Source: Erysipelotrichaceae bacterium
Lineage (GTDB): Bacteria; Bacillota_I; Bacilli_A; Erysipelotrichales; Erysipelotrichaceae
Length of the DNA stretch: 64,000 nt
Assembly: GCA_017454765.1 (NCBI GenBank)
Contig: JAFTCJ010000024.1
Span: forward strand, 62,001 to 126,000
Reading direction: 5' to 3'
Made by a program: the position numbers and the translations under genes
Shown here: positions 55,046 to 63,821 of the stretch, one piece after another
Numbering within the stretch: the stretch's first letter is position 1
How the letters are laid out: the number at the start of each line of letters is the position of its first letter
The notes under the pieces: model-generated
Told to the model about the DNA's origin: nothing
Database searches by the model: none
What the model saw: the letters and a program-made list of their open reading frames with translations, nothing else

Positions 55046-55059
55046 GCCTTCATCTTTTT
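55031..55059 (+). terminator. Terminator formed by the end of obg
   Basis: GATGAAGGC, GAATAA, GCCTTCATC, TTTTT. The left arm codes for the last residues of Obg and the stop codon TAA is in the loop. Confidence 0.85.
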
Positions 55060-55084
55060 GTCTTTGGTGAAAACGGTTACAAAA

Positions 55085-55095
55085 TATAATATAAT
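55085..55095 (+). promoter_or_regulatory. Promoter of the Fbp-like ABC operon
   Basis: Overlapping TATAAT copies (55085-55090 and 55090-55095). A weak TTTGGT (55063-55068) lies 16 bp upstream. Confidence 0.55.
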
Positions 55096-55102
55096 AGGAG
55101 CA

Positions 55103-55116
55103 GGGGCTGATGCCCC
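55103..55116 (+). repeat. Hairpin directly before the SD of the ABC operon
   Basis: GGGGC, TGAT, GCCCC, then AGGAGG. It may tune translation or protect the 5' end. Confidence 0.5.
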
Positions 55117-55127
55117 AGGAGGCTAAA

Positions 55128-56192
55128 ATGAAAAAGTTTTTAAGTTTACTTCTGATCGTTTTACTGGCCTGCACTCTTGCTGCATGCGGCGGCAAAGAAG
55201 AAGGCGGTGGCGAAGAAGAGAGTACCGGTAGCGACTCTCTGGTCATCTATTCTCCGAACTCTGACCCGCTGATCGCGGTCGCTGAGACTTTCGGTGAGAA
55301 GTATGGCATCAATGTCGAAGTCGTTTCTGCCGGAACCGGTGAGTGTCTGGAAAGAATCTCTGCCGAAAAAGACAATCCGAAAGGTGACATCATGTACGGC
55401 GGTATGAACTATGCCAACTCATTCAACCCGGATTATGTTCCTCTGTTCGAAGAGTATGTTGCAGCCGGCGATGAGAATCTTCCGGAAGCATATCGGAACT
55501 TCAACGGCATCACAACACACTATTGCCTGGATGGTTCTGCTGCTCTGTTAGTCAACATCAAGGAATATGAGAAGTTAGGTCTGAACATCGATGATTTCGA
55601 TTCTTATGCAGATCTCTTACAGCCCGAACTCAACGGCAAGATCGCCATGGGTGACCCGGCAAACTCTTCAAGTGCCTGGGCTGAACTGACCAACATGCTG
55701 CTTGTCATGGGTGATGAACCTTATGATGAGAAGGCCTGGGAATGGGTCGGCGAATTCATCAAGAACCTCAACGGCGTACAGCTTTCATCTTCTTCCGCTA
55801 TCTACAAGGGAACTTATGAAGGTGAGTATGTTGTCGGTGTTTCTTATGAAGATCCGTGTGTAGGTCTGCTGGTCGACGGCGGCGGCGACAAAGTCAGACT
55901 CGTTTATCCGTCTGAAGGTGCTGTATGGCTCCCGGCCGGTGTTGCGATCATCAAGAATGCTCCGAACATGGAAAATGCCAAGAAGTTTGTTGACTGGCTG
56001 ATCTCTGACGAGGGTCAGGCTGAAGTAGCCAAGACGACTGCCCGTCCGGTCAATCCGGCCATCAGCAACACTGCCAAGGAAATGACTCCGTTCTCTGAGA
56101 TCAATGTCGTTTACGAAGACATGAGTCTGTGCGGCACGAACAAGAAGGCTTGGCAGGCACGCTGGACAGAAATGTTCACTGCAGCTCAATAA
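55128..56192 (+). CDS. ABC importer substrate-binding lipoprotein (Fbp/AfuA-like)
   Basis: A 354-residue lipoprotein (LAACGG lipobox) with a SBP_bac_6-type fold: SLVIYSPNSD, then GDIMYGGMN. These proteins bind ferric iron, or 2-aminoethylphosphonate in a related group; the metal ligand tyrosines cannot be assigned with certainty. ATG 55128 with AGGAGG is the start; the upstream frame codes through the hairpin. It leads a complete three-gene operon. Confidence 0.85.
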   Translation: MKKFLSLLLIVLLACTLAACGGKEEGGGEEESTGSDSLVIYSPNSDPLIAVAETFGEKYGINVEVVSAGTGECLERISAEKDNPKGDIMYGGMNYANSFNPDYVPLFEEYVAAGDENLPEAYRNFNGITTHYCLDGSAALLVNIKEYEKLGLNIDDFDSYADLLQPELNGKIAMGDPANSSSAWAELTNMLLVMGDEPYDEKAWEWVGEFIKNLNGVQLSSSSAIYKGTYEGEYVVGVSYEDPCVGLLVDGGGDKVRLVYPSEGAVWLPAGVAIIKNAPNMENAKKFVDWLISDEGQAEVAKTTARPVNPAISNTAKEMTPFSEINVVYEDMSLCGTNKKAWQARWTEMFTAAQ

Positions 56193-56230
56193 GCAAGACA
56201 ATATAATTCAAAAATAGTGAGGTTGGAAAT

Positions 56231-57358
56231 ATGAGTGTCAATATCAAGATTAGAGACGCCGTGAAGAAATACGGCGATAATACGATCATTTCTGACTTAT
56301 CACTGGATATCAAGGAGGGTGAATTTTTCACCCTTCTTGGTCCATCTGGATGTGGTAAGACAACTTTATTGCGAATGATCGCCGGTTTCAACTCGATTGA
56401 GGGCGGAGATTTTTATTTCGGTGATACCAGGATCAACGACATGGATCCGGCAAAACGAAATATCGGTATGGTTTTCCAGAACTATGCCATTTTCCCGAAT
56501 ATGACGGTCGAAAAGAACGTTGCCTTCGGTCTTAAGAACCGCAAACTCCCAAAGGACGAGATCGCATCCAAGACGGATCAGTTTCTGAAGTTGATGAAGA
56601 TCGATGAATATCGCGATCGTATGCCTGAGAGACTTTCAGGTGGACAGCAGCAGCGTGTCGCTCTCGCCCGTGCTCTGGCCATCACGCCGGATGTGCTTCT
56701 GATGGATGAGCCTTTGAGTAACCTTGACGCCAAGCTGCGTGTGGAAATGCGTACGGTCATCAAACAGATACAGAATGAAGTCGGTATCACGACCGTATAT
56801 GTCACTCATGACCAGGAGGAGGCAATGGCTGTCTCCGACCGTATCGCGGTCATGAACGATGGCGAGATTCAGCAGATCGGTACGCCGAAGGTACTTTATC
56901 AGCGTCCGGCAAATCTTTTTGTCGCAACATTCATCGGACATACCAATGTCATCGATGCCAAACTGAAGGAAAAGGGCGGCAAGGCTTATCTTGTGCTTCC
57001 GGGAGACTATGAGGTCGAAGTGGATACGATCAGGAAAGAAGAGATCTATGACCGCAATGTCAAGGCTTCGATCCGTCCGGAAGAGCTGGTCGTCGATGCC
57101 AACAACAAGGAAGGCATCACCGCTTATATCGATGATGCGGTATTCCTCGGCCTGAATACACATTATTTCGTCCATTTCGAAAACGGCGAGACAGCAGAGA
57201 TCATTCAGGAATCCAAGATCGACTCGATCATTGAGAAGGGTTCCAAGATCAAGCTCGGTGTCAAGACGGAGAAGATCAACATTTTCGATGAGACCGGAAG
57301 CTGCAACCTGGTGGAAGGTGTCGTCAATGACTACGATATCTATAAAAAAGAGGCCTGA
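56231..57358 (+). CDS. ABC importer ATPase (Fbp/Pot-like)
   Basis: A 375-residue ATPase: Walker A GPSGCGKT (37-44), signature LSGGQQQR, Walker B VLLMDEP, His-loop VTHDQEEA, and a C-terminal TOBE domain (~285-360). GAGGTTGG acts as SD. It energises the permease that starts 2 bp after its stop. Confidence 0.92.
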   Translation: MSVNIKIRDAVKKYGDNTIISDLSLDIKEGEFFTLLGPSGCGKTTLLRMIAGFNSIEGGDFYFGDTRINDMDPAKRNIGMVFQNYAIFPNMTVEKNVAFGLKNRKLPKDEIASKTDQFLKLMKIDEYRDRMPERLSGGQQQRVALARALAITPDVLLMDEPLSNLDAKLRVEMRTVIKQIQNEVGITTVYVTHDQEEAMAVSDRIAVMNDGEIQQIGTPKVLYQRPANLFVATFIGHTNVIDAKLKEKGGKAYLVLPGDYEVEVDTIRKEEIYDRNVKASIRPEELVVDANNKEGITAYIDDAVFLGLNTHYFVHFENGETAEIIQESKIDSIIEKGSKIKLGVKTEKINIFDETGSCNLVEGVVNDYDIYKKEA

Positions 57359-57360
57359 TC

Positions 57361-59010
57361 ATGTTTGACTCAAAGAAAAACTTTGATGTCTGGAAGGTCG
57401 TATCTGCACTCATCCTGGCGCTCTACGGTCTGTTCCTGATTTATCCGTTATTCAAGCTTCTGTATAACGCATTCTTCAGCAACGGCCAGTTCACGCTGGA
57501 GCAGTTTGCGAAGTTTTTCTCTCAGACATACTACATCAAATCCATATTCAACTCGATCAAGGTGTCTTTCCTGGCAACGCTGCTGACACTGGCCATCGGC
57601 ATTCCTCTGGCATATTTCTACCAGATGTTTGAGATCAAGGGTCAGGCGGCATTGCAGGTGATCATCATCCTGTGTTCGATGTCAGCTCCGTTCATCGGTG
57701 CCTATTCCTGGATCATGCTTCTGGGAAGAAGCGGTGTTGTCACGCAGCTGATTGAGGCGATCCTTCCTGTCAAGGTGCCCAGCATCTACGGCTTCAACGG
57801 TATCCTGCTGGTACTGGCCCTGCAGCTGTTCCCGCTGGTCTTCCTGTATGTTTCGGGTGCTCTCAAGAATATCGATAATTCTCTGCTGGAAGCTTCCGAA
57901 AACATGGGCTGTTCCGGTGTGAGCCGTTTCTTCAAGCTGGTCATCCCTCTGTGTATGCCGACGATCATCGCCGCAACACTGATGGTCTTCATGAGAGCGT
58001 TCGCCGACTTCGGTACGCCCTTACTGATCGGTGAGGGTTATCAGACCTTCCCGGTCGTCATCTACAACTCCTACTTTGCGGAGACGGGCGGCGACCACAA
58101 CTTCGGTGCTGCGATCTCGGTCATCGCCATCATCATCACGGCGATCATCTTCCTGATCCAGAGGTACATCAACAACCAGTTCAGGTTCACGATGAATGCG
58201 ATGCATTCGATCGAGCGCAAGCAGATCCACGGTTTGCAGGCAGTGCTGATCAACTTCTACTGCTGGTTCGTGGTCCTTCTGGCTTTCATGCCGCAGGTCT
58301 ACGTCATGTATACTTCATTCCTGAAGACTTCAGGCAAGATCTTCCTGCCGGGTTATTCACTGGATTCCTACCGTTTCGCATTCACGCATCTGAAGAATGC
58401 GATCCCGAATACCTTCCTGATCGGCGGACTGGCATTGATCATCGTCATCATCCTGGCCATCCTGATCGCTTATCTGGTCGTCAGAAGGAACAATGCGGCC
58501 AACCGTGTCATCGATACGCTTTCGATGATCCCGTACATCATTCCGGGTTCCGTCGTCGGTATCGCTCTGGTCATGGCTTTCAACAAGAAGCCGCTGGTCC
58601 TGGCCGGCACGGCAATCATCATGATCGTTGCCCTGGTCATCCGTCGTATTCCTTATACGATCAGATCGTCCACGGCGACCCTGCAGCAGATCCCGATGTC
58701 GATCGAAGAGGCTGCCATCTCTCTCGGTTCTTCCAAACTGAAGGCTTTCTTCACGATCACGGTGCCGATGATGGCCAACGGTATCCTGTCGGGTGCGATC
58801 ATGTCCTGGGTCACGATCATCACCGAGCTGTCGACGGCGATCATCCTCTACAACCTGAAGACGATCACGCTGACACTGGCGACCTATACCTACGTTTCCA
58901 GAGGCAACTACGGTATTGCCGCAGCCTATGCGACGATACTGACAGCCGCAACAGTCATTTCTCTGCTGCTGTACATGAAGCTGACCGGAAACAAGGAGAT
59001 TTCATTCTAA
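57361..59010 (+). CDS. ABC importer permease, two fused domains (FbpB-like)
   Basis: A 549-residue protein with about twelve membrane helices and two BPD_transp_1 coupling loops (near LLEASENMGCSGVSRFFKLV and IEEAAISLGSSKLKAFFTI). The single-chain two-domain permease is typical of ferric iron and phosphonate importers. Confidence 0.9.
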   Translation: MFDSKKNFDVWKVVSALILALYGLFLIYPLFKLLYNAFFSNGQFTLEQFAKFFSQTYYIKSIFNSIKVSFLATLLTLAIGIPLAYFYQMFEIKGQAALQVIIILCSMSAPFIGAYSWIMLLGRSGVVTQLIEAILPVKVPSIYGFNGILLVLALQLFPLVFLYVSGALKNIDNSLLEASENMGCSGVSRFFKLVIPLCMPTIIAATLMVFMRAFADFGTPLLIGEGYQTFPVVIYNSYFAETGGDHNFGAAISVIAIIITAIIFLIQRYINNQFRFTMNAMHSIERKQIHGLQAVLINFYCWFVVLLAFMPQVYVMYTSFLKTSGKIFLPGYSLDSYRFAFTHLKNAIPNTFLIGGLALIIVIILAILIAYLVVRRNNAANRVIDTLSMIPYIIPGSVVGIALVMAFNKKPLVLAGTAIIMIVALVIRRIPYTIRSSTATLQQIPMSIEEAAISLGSSKLKAFFTITVPMMANGILSGAIMSWVTIITELSTAIILYNLKTITLTLATYTYVSRGNYGIAAAYATILTAATVISLLLYMKLTGNKEISF

Positions 59011-59036
59011 AGCCGATTCAAAATCGGCTTTTTTCT
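59009..59036 (+). terminator. Terminator abutting the ruvA promoter
   Basis: AAAGCCGATT, CAA, AATCGGCTTT, TTTCTT. The ruvA -10 begins two bases later, and its -35 position is in the hairpin. Confidence 0.85.
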
Positions 59037-59038
59037 TG

Positions 59039-59044
59039 TATAAT
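59039..59044 (+). promoter_or_regulatory. -10 of ruvAB, leaderless
   Basis: TATAAT, exactly 6 nt before ATG 59051; no SD. Confidence 0.7.
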
Positions 59045-59050
59045 TGTCTT

Positions 59051-59605
59051 ATGATCGGATTTGTCAGAGGTACAGTTCATGCGTTTGGTCCGGACTATGT
59101 GCTCATCGATGCGGGCAACATAGGATACCGTATTAATTTTTATCATCCGGAAGTCCTGAGAAAAGACAAGGAGATGATCGTCTACACCTATCAGAATGTC
59201 AGGGAAGACGAGATCAGTCTCTACGGTTTTCTTTCTCTGGAGGAGTATGATCTGTTTACCAAGCTGATCTCTGTCAAGGGGCTGGGTCCCAAAATCGCAT
59301 CCAACATCCTGTCAAGGGCATCTGTGGAAGCAATCATCACCGCCATCGAGACCGGTGATGTCGATTTCATCAGGAACATGCCCGGTATCGGCAAGAAGAC
59401 AGCTTCCCAGATCCTGCTGGATCTCAAGGGCAAGCTTGTTGAGACAGACGTGGAAAACAGCGAGGAACTCAGTGATGTTGCCGAGGCGCTCAAACAGCTG
59501 GGCTACAAGCCGACAGAGATAAGACCGGTCATGAAGAAGCTGGCAAATGAAAAAGGTTCGACCGATGAGCTGATGAAAAAGGCTCTTGCGATGCTCGTAA
59601 AGTAA
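59051..59605 (+). CDS. ruvA: Holliday junction branch migration protein RuvA
   Basis: A 184-residue RuvA. It starts MIGFVRGTV, the usual family N-terminus (OB domain 1-63), followed by two helix-hairpin-helix motifs (VKGLGPKIA, MPGIGKKTA) and the C-terminal RuvB-binding domain. Leaderless. ruvB follows 6 bp downstream. Confidence 0.95.
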   Translation: MIGFVRGTVHAFGPDYVLIDAGNIGYRINFYHPEVLRKDKEMIVYTYQNVREDEISLYGFLSLEEYDLFTKLISVKGLGPKIASNILSRASVEAIITAIETGDVDFIRNMPGIGKKTASQILLDLKGKLVETDVENSEELSDVAEALKQLGYKPTEIRPVMKKLANEKGSTDELMKKALAMLVK

Positions 59606-59611
59606 AACACT

Positions 59612-60619
59612 ATGGAAGAAGAAAGCAAATTATTATCTGCGGACAAGCAGGCTCAGGACGATGATGCGACCCTGCGTCCCAAGACACTCGAAGAATATGT
59701 CGGTCAGAGCGATCTCAAGGAAAACCTGGAGGTTTTCATCAAGGCCGCAAAGATGAGGGATGAAGCCCTCGATCATGTCCTGCTCTACGGTCCTCCGGGA
59801 CTGGGCAAGACGACGATGGCCTATATCCTGGCCAATGAGATGGGCACCAATATCAAGACGACGACCGGTCCCAGCATTGAAAAGACCGGTGATCTGGCAG
59901 CCATCCTGTCTTCTCTGGAGGCGGGGGACGTGCTGTTCATCGATGAGATCCACCGTCTGCCCAAGATCGTCGAAGAGGTCTTATATTCGGCGATGGAGGA
60001 TTTCTACATCGATATCGTCGTCGGCAAGGAAGAGGGTGCCAAGTCGATCCGTCTGGAGCTGCCTCCCTTTACACTGGTCGGTGCGACGACCAGGGCGGGA
60101 GCGATATCCTCTCCATTAAGAGACCGTTTCGGCATCACTTCGAAGCTCAATTACTACACCAACGATGAACTGGCCCAGATCGTCAGAAGGACTTCCAAGG
60201 TCTACGGTGCTGACATCGATGAGGAGGCCGTGGATGAGATCGCCAAGCGTTCAAGAGGAACGCCGCGTATCGCCAACAGACTTTTCAGAAGGGTGAGGGA
60301 TTTCGCTCAGGTCAGGAACGAAGGCGTCATCGATCTGGACATCACCAGACAGGCTCTGGAGAAGATGAAGGTCGATTCGCTCGGACTGGATGATGTCGAT
60401 ATCCGCTATCTGCGGGGCATCATCGAGCGTTTCAAGGGCGGTCCTGTCGGTGTGGAATCGATCGCTTCAGCGATCGGCGAAGAGGCGATCACGCTGGAGG
60501 ATGTCTATGAACCTTACCTGCTGCAGATCGGTTTCATCAACCGTACTGCCAGGGGCAGGGTGGTCACGGAAAAGGCCTACAGACACCTCAGTATCGACTA
60601 CGATCAGAAACTGTTTTAA
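59612..60619 (+). CDS. ruvB: Holliday junction helicase RuvB
   Basis: A 335-residue AAA+ motor: Walker [10 protein letters not shown], Walker [10 protein letters not shown], sensor 1 GATTRAG and a C-terminal winged helix. No SD is visible in the 6-bp gap; reinitiation after ruvA is likely. Confidence 0.96.
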   Translation: MEEESKLLSADKQAQDDDATLRPKTLEEYVGQSDLKENLEVFIKAAKMRDEALDHVLLYGPPGLGKTTMAYILANEMGTNIKTTTGPSIEKTGDLAAILSSLEAGDVLFIDEIHRLPKIVEEVLYSAMEDFYIDIVVGKEEGAKSIRLELPPFTLVGATTRAGAISSPLRDRFGITSKLNYYTNDELAQIVRRTSKVYGADIDEEAVDEIAKRSRGTPRIANRLFRRVRDFAQVRNEGVIDLDITRQALEKMKVDSLGLDDVDIRYLRGIIERFKGGPVGVESIASAIGEEAITLEDVYEPYLLQIGFINRTARGRVVTEKAYRHLSIDYDQKLF

Positions 60620-60644
60620 AGCTCACCTGATGTGAGCTTTTTCT
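60618..60644 (+). terminator. Terminator of ruvAB
   Basis: AAAGCTCAC, CTGAT, GTGAGCTTT, TTCTTT. Confidence 0.85.
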
Positions 60645-60658
60645 TTCATAGAAAAAGA

Positions 60659-60688
60659 TTGAATTTTAAAAACGATGTATGTTAGAAT
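60659..60688 (+). promoter_or_regulatory. rpmG promoter
   Basis: TTGAAT (60659-60664), 18 bp, TAGAAT (60683-60688). The leader has GGGAGG before ATG 60718. Confidence 0.65.
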
Positions 60689-60717
60689 AATTAAGCGTAA
60701 ATGGGAGGTAGGTATCA

Positions 60718-60870
60718 ATGCCAAGAGAGTTTGTTACTTTCAAGTGTACTGAGTGCGGTCAGGAATCATACTACGGTTCCAGAAATAAGAAGAAACATCC
60801 GGAAAAGATGGAAATCAAGAAGTTCTGTCCTAAATGCAACAAAATGACTGTTCACAAGGAGAAGAAATAG
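60718..60870 (+). CDS. rpmG: 50S ribosomal protein L33
   Basis: A 50-residue L33 (MPREFVTFKCTECGQ... ending KKFCPKCNKMTVHKEKK). Four cysteines (C10, C13, C37, C40) make it the zinc-binding (C+) form. GGGAGG precedes the ATG. The stop TAG is in the stem of the terminator that follows. Confidence 0.95.
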   Translation: MPREFVTFKCTECGQESYYGSRNKKKHPEKMEIKKFCPKCNKMTVHKEKK

Positions 60871-60887
60871 GCTGAAGCCTATTTTTT
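60865..60887 (+). terminator. Terminator of rpmG
   Basis: AAATAGGC, TGAA, GCCTATTT then TTT. It carries the rpmG stop codon in its left arm and ends 3 bp before the next start codon. Confidence 0.75.
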
Positions 60888-60890
60888 GTT

Positions 60891-61490
60891 ATGATGGAAA
60901 TTCAGACATTCGTCATGGGTCCGGTCATGACCAACACCTATCTTTTGTCGATCAATGACAAAGCGCTCGTGATCGATCCGGCAGGAAAGAGCGAAAAGGT
61001 GATCGAGAAGCTTGGTGATCTTGATCTGATCGGCATCCTGCTGACTCACGGTCACTTCGATCATATCAAAGGAGTGGACGGGCTTTATGAGAAATATCAC
61101 TGTCCTGTCTATATCCATCAGGATGATGAAGTCTATGCCAGAGACAAGTATTCCGGACTGATCTTCAACCTGTCTGCCTATATCAGCTGTCCTGTGGAGT
61201 ATCTGAAGGAAGGAAAGATGGAGATCGGACCGTTTGGCTTTGAGGTGATCTTCACGCCCGGCCATACGCCGGGGAGCGTCATCTATGTCTTTGAGGATGA
61301 GATCTTTACCGGAGACACTTTGTTCAAAGGCTCTGTGGGAAGGACGGATCTGGACGGCGGAAACGAGAGACAGCTGAAAGATTCTTTGAGGGTCTTTCGA
61401 ACCTTTGAGAAGGATTATCATATCTGTCCCGGGCATGAATCGGACACCTATCTGTCCTATGAACTGGCCAATAACTGGTTCTTAAGATAG
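60891..61490 (+). CDS. MBL-fold metallo-hydrolase (glyoxalase II-like)
   Basis: A 199-residue hydrolase with THGHFDH (di-metal site), GHTPGSV and FTGDTLF motifs and a C-terminal PGHES. It resembles YqgX-type glyoxalase II-like proteins; the substrate is uncertain. Starts ATG 60891 or 60894. No SD; TATTTT (60880-60885) in the preceding terminator could serve as a -10. Confidence 0.85.
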   Translation: MMEIQTFVMGPVMTNTYLLSINDKALVIDPAGKSEKVIEKLGDLDLIGILLTHGHFDHIKGVDGLYEKYHCPVYIHQDDEVYARDKYSGLIFNLSAYISCPVEYLKEGKMEIGPFGFEVIFTPGHTPGSVIYVFEDEIFTGDTLFKGSVGRTDLDGGNERQLKDSLRVFRTFEKDYHICPGHESDTYLSYELANNWFLR

Positions 61491-61495
61491 AAAAC

Positions 61496-61531
61496 AGCTC
61501 ATTTTTGAAAGAAAATGAGCTTTTTATTTAG
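61496..61531 (+). terminator. Terminator before comG
   Basis: AGCTCATTTT, TGAAAG, AAAATGAGCT, TTTTATTT. Confidence 0.85.
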
Positions 61532-61536
61532 GATTT

Positions 61537-61579
61537 TTCCATTTTTCGGCGAAATATGTATAGAGGCTGAAAAATGGAA
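61537..61579 (+). promoter_or_regulatory. Inverted repeat enclosing the comGA start codon
   Basis: TTCCATTTTTC (61537-61547) and GAAAAATGGAA (61569-61579), 11 perfect pairs with a 21-nt loop holding AGAGG. The ATG (61574) is in the right arm. If both arms are transcribed, the hairpin hides the start codon. Confidence 0.5.
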
Positions 61580-62536
61580 GAACGCTTACTGGCATTACTG
61601 AGACTGGCATTAAAGTACAATGCGACGGATATTCATTTCATGATGCGTTATCGGGAAGTGGATATCGACATGCGGATCGACGGGATCTTAAGAAAGGTCA
61701 AGGGAAAGTTTGAGGACTACAAGCTGATCCGCTATCTGCAATACCTGGCGAATCTGGATATCGGCAATATCCTGACGCCGCAGACCGGGCAGTTTGAGAT
61801 GGAGGTGGACGGAGATCTGCTTTCTTTGCGTTTCGCTGTCATCAACAAGGTCAACTACAGCAACGGTGTTCTGCGTATCCTGAATTCAAAGATCAGGATC
61901 TGTGCCGATTCCCTGTCATCGATCGCGGATCAGAACCGTTATTTCAAGAGTCTTTTAAACAAAGACTGCGGACTGATTTTATTTTCAGGTCCGACCGGAT
62001 CGGGCAAGACGACGACGCTGTATTCGCTTCTGAAAGATGTCAGGTACAAGAAGATCTATTCGATCGAGGATCCGATCGAGGTCTATCATGACAATATCAT
62101 CCAGCTTTCGGTCAATGAGGCCATGGATTTTGATTATGCCAAAGGCATCAAGCAGATCCTGAGACATGATCCGGACATCATCATGATCGGTGAGATCAGG
62201 GATGAAAAGGCGGCGAAGATGGCGGTCGTGGCTGCCAATACCGGGCACCTGGTCCTTTCTACCATCCATACCTCAAGGGCTTCCGGATGCATCTCGCGTC
62301 TGAGTGAACTGGGGGTCAATGAGGAGCACCTCTATGAGAACCTGCTCTGCGTCTGTAATCAGAGGATGCTGGTGAACAGAAAGAATCATGAGAAAGTCGT
62401 TCTCTACGAGATCATGGACCGCAAGGAGATCGAGTATTTCCGCATGAACAAACGAAATTCGGATGATTTTCTCAGTGTCGAAAAACAGATCGAAAAGGGG
62501 ATCAAAGATGGCATCTTTGAAGAAACTGCTGGCTGA
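61574..62536 (+). CDS. comGA: Competence pilus assembly ATPase ComGA
   Basis: A 320-residue secretion ATPase of the GspE/PilB type. Walker A GPTGSGKT (139-146), the Asp box (YSIEDPIEV), Walker B (IIMIGEIRD) and His box (STIHTSRA) are present. It lacks the long N-terminal domain of GspE, as usual for ComGA. It drives assembly of the DNA-uptake pilus. It overlaps comGB by 29 bp. Confidence 0.93.
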   Translation: MEERLLALLRLALKYNATDIHFMMRYREVDIDMRIDGILRKVKGKFEDYKLIRYLQYLANLDIGNILTPQTGQFEMEVDGDLLSLRFAVINKVNYSNGVLRILNSKIRICADSLSSIADQNRYFKSLLNKDCGLILFSGPTGSGKTTTLYSLLKDVRYKKIYSIEDPIEVYHDNIIQLSVNEAMDFDYAKGIKQILRHDPDIIMIGEIRDEKAAKMAVVAANTGHLVLSTIHTSRASGCISRLSELGVNEEHLYENLLCVCNQRMLVNRKNHEKVVLYEIMDRKEIEYFRMNKRNSDDFLSVEKQIEKGIKDGIFEETAG

Positions 62537-63515
62537 AAAGACAGTCAGTCAGGAAGATCTTTCCTATCTGTCGATGCTTCTGGACGCCGGGCTGACGATC
62601 AGCGAGTGTTTCGATCTGCTCAGAAGCAGGAAGAATGAAACAGTATTTACAGAAATCAGAAAGAAGCTCGATGAAGGAATGCTGATCGAATCGATCATTT
62701 CCGGATATCTGCCCGCTTCGATCAGGGCTTATGTGGTGTCACTGCTTCCTTCGCTTTCTTTCAGCAGCTGTCTGTCATTGTCTCTGCAGTTTCAGAGAAG
62801 AAGCGAAGAGGGGAAGAAGACACTTTTGTCTTCACTGGCTTATCCTCTGATCCTCTTATTTGTAGCGATGACCTGTCTCTACCTGTTTGATCTGTATGGC
62901 ATGGATACGATCTTTTCCATGATCGCTTCTTTCGATGCCGATCTGGAACTCTACCGGGATATGAGAGTCCTGTTTTCCATCGTTGTCAATCTGTTTTATT
63001 ACGGGATCTTATTGATCTTCGGTCTGATCATATTCTTTTCTTCCAGGAAGCGGATCGTATATCTCTATATCTTTGTGTCCAGATATTTCCCGAATTCTTT
63101 TTTCAACATCTACTATTCGGAGGAATTCATGTCGCTTCTGCTGGTCTGTGCCAGAAGGGGCTACAGCACAAAAGAGGCACTGGATATCCTCAAGGCCATG
63201 AGAAGCAAGCCGATCGTCTCTTTTCTGGCTTATCACATGGATGAGAGCCTGCTGAAGGGCGAGACGCTCAAGGAAGCGGCCAGGCTTTCTTATTACGACT
63301 CTTCGCTGTCCCGTTTCATCAAGATCGCCAATTACAGCAATGACTTTTCCGATGTCATCGATTCCTACATCGATCTGGCAAAACAGAAGATCGTGAAACG
63401 GATGAAGAGTTATTCGCTGTGTATTCAGCTGTTCACATACGCTTTCATTGCCTGCATCATCATTTTCATCTACCAGATCCTGTTCATGCCGATGCAGGCG
63501 ATCAGCGGTTTTTAG
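62508..63515 (+). CDS. comGB: Competence pilus membrane platform protein ComGB
   Basis: A 335-residue T2SF-type platform protein with two cytoplasmic helical domains and three membrane segments (~residues 110-130, ~160-190, ~305-330). ATG 62508 with AAAAGGGG upstream is preferred; the longer frame is inside comGA. Confidence 0.88.
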   Translation: MASLKKLLAEKTVSQEDLSYLSMLLDAGLTISECFDLLRSRKNETVFTEIRKKLDEGMLIESIISGYLPASIRAYVVSLLPSLSFSSCLSLSLQFQRRSEEGKKTLLSSLAYPLILLFVAMTCLYLFDLYGMDTIFSMIASFDADLELYRDMRVLFSIVVNLFYYGILLIFGLIIFFSSRKRIVYLYIFVSRYFPNSFFNIYYSEEFMSLLLVCARRGYSTKEALDILKAMRSKPIVSFLAYHMDESLLKGETLKEAARLSYYDSSLSRFIKIANYSNDFSDVIDSYIDLAKQKIVKRMKSYSLCIQLFTYAFIACIIIFIYQILFMPMQAISGF

Positions 63516-63524
63516 GAGGTAATT

Positions 63525-63821
63525 ATGAACGAAAAAGGTTTTACACTGCTGGAGATGATCGTCGTCGTGATCATCGTATCCATTCTTTTTCTGCTGACGA
63601 TCCCCAATGTGTCGAAAGTGATCTCATCGGTGGATTCCAAGGCCTGCAAGGCCCTGACCAAGGTCGTCGATGCGGCGATCGTGCAGTTTCGGCTTGACTA
63701 CGGAAGCGATCCGGGTTCTCTGATGGATCTGGTGCACGGAGGTTATCTGGAAGAGGATCAGATCACCTGTTCCAATGGCGATGCCTTGAGCATCTCGGAC
63801 GGTCACTGTGTCATCAACTGA
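63525..63821 (+). CDS. comGC: Major competence pseudopilin ComGC
   Basis: A 98-residue prepilin. The class III signal GFTLLEM shows the prepilin peptidase site (G/F) and Glu5 of the mature protein; the hydrophobic helix follows. Two cysteines near the C-terminus (ITCSNG and GHCVIN) could form a disulfide. AGGAGG precedes the ATG. Confidence 0.92.
   Translation: MNEKGFTLLEMIVVVIIVSILFLLTIPNVSKVISSVDSKACKALTKVVDAAIVQFRLDYGSDPGSLMDLVHGGYLEEDQITCSNGDALSISDGHCVIN

Noticed and set aside
61549..61556. GCGAAATA as a competence sigma-factor box
   Set aside because: One extra base relative to TACGAATA and no second copy in the window to compare.
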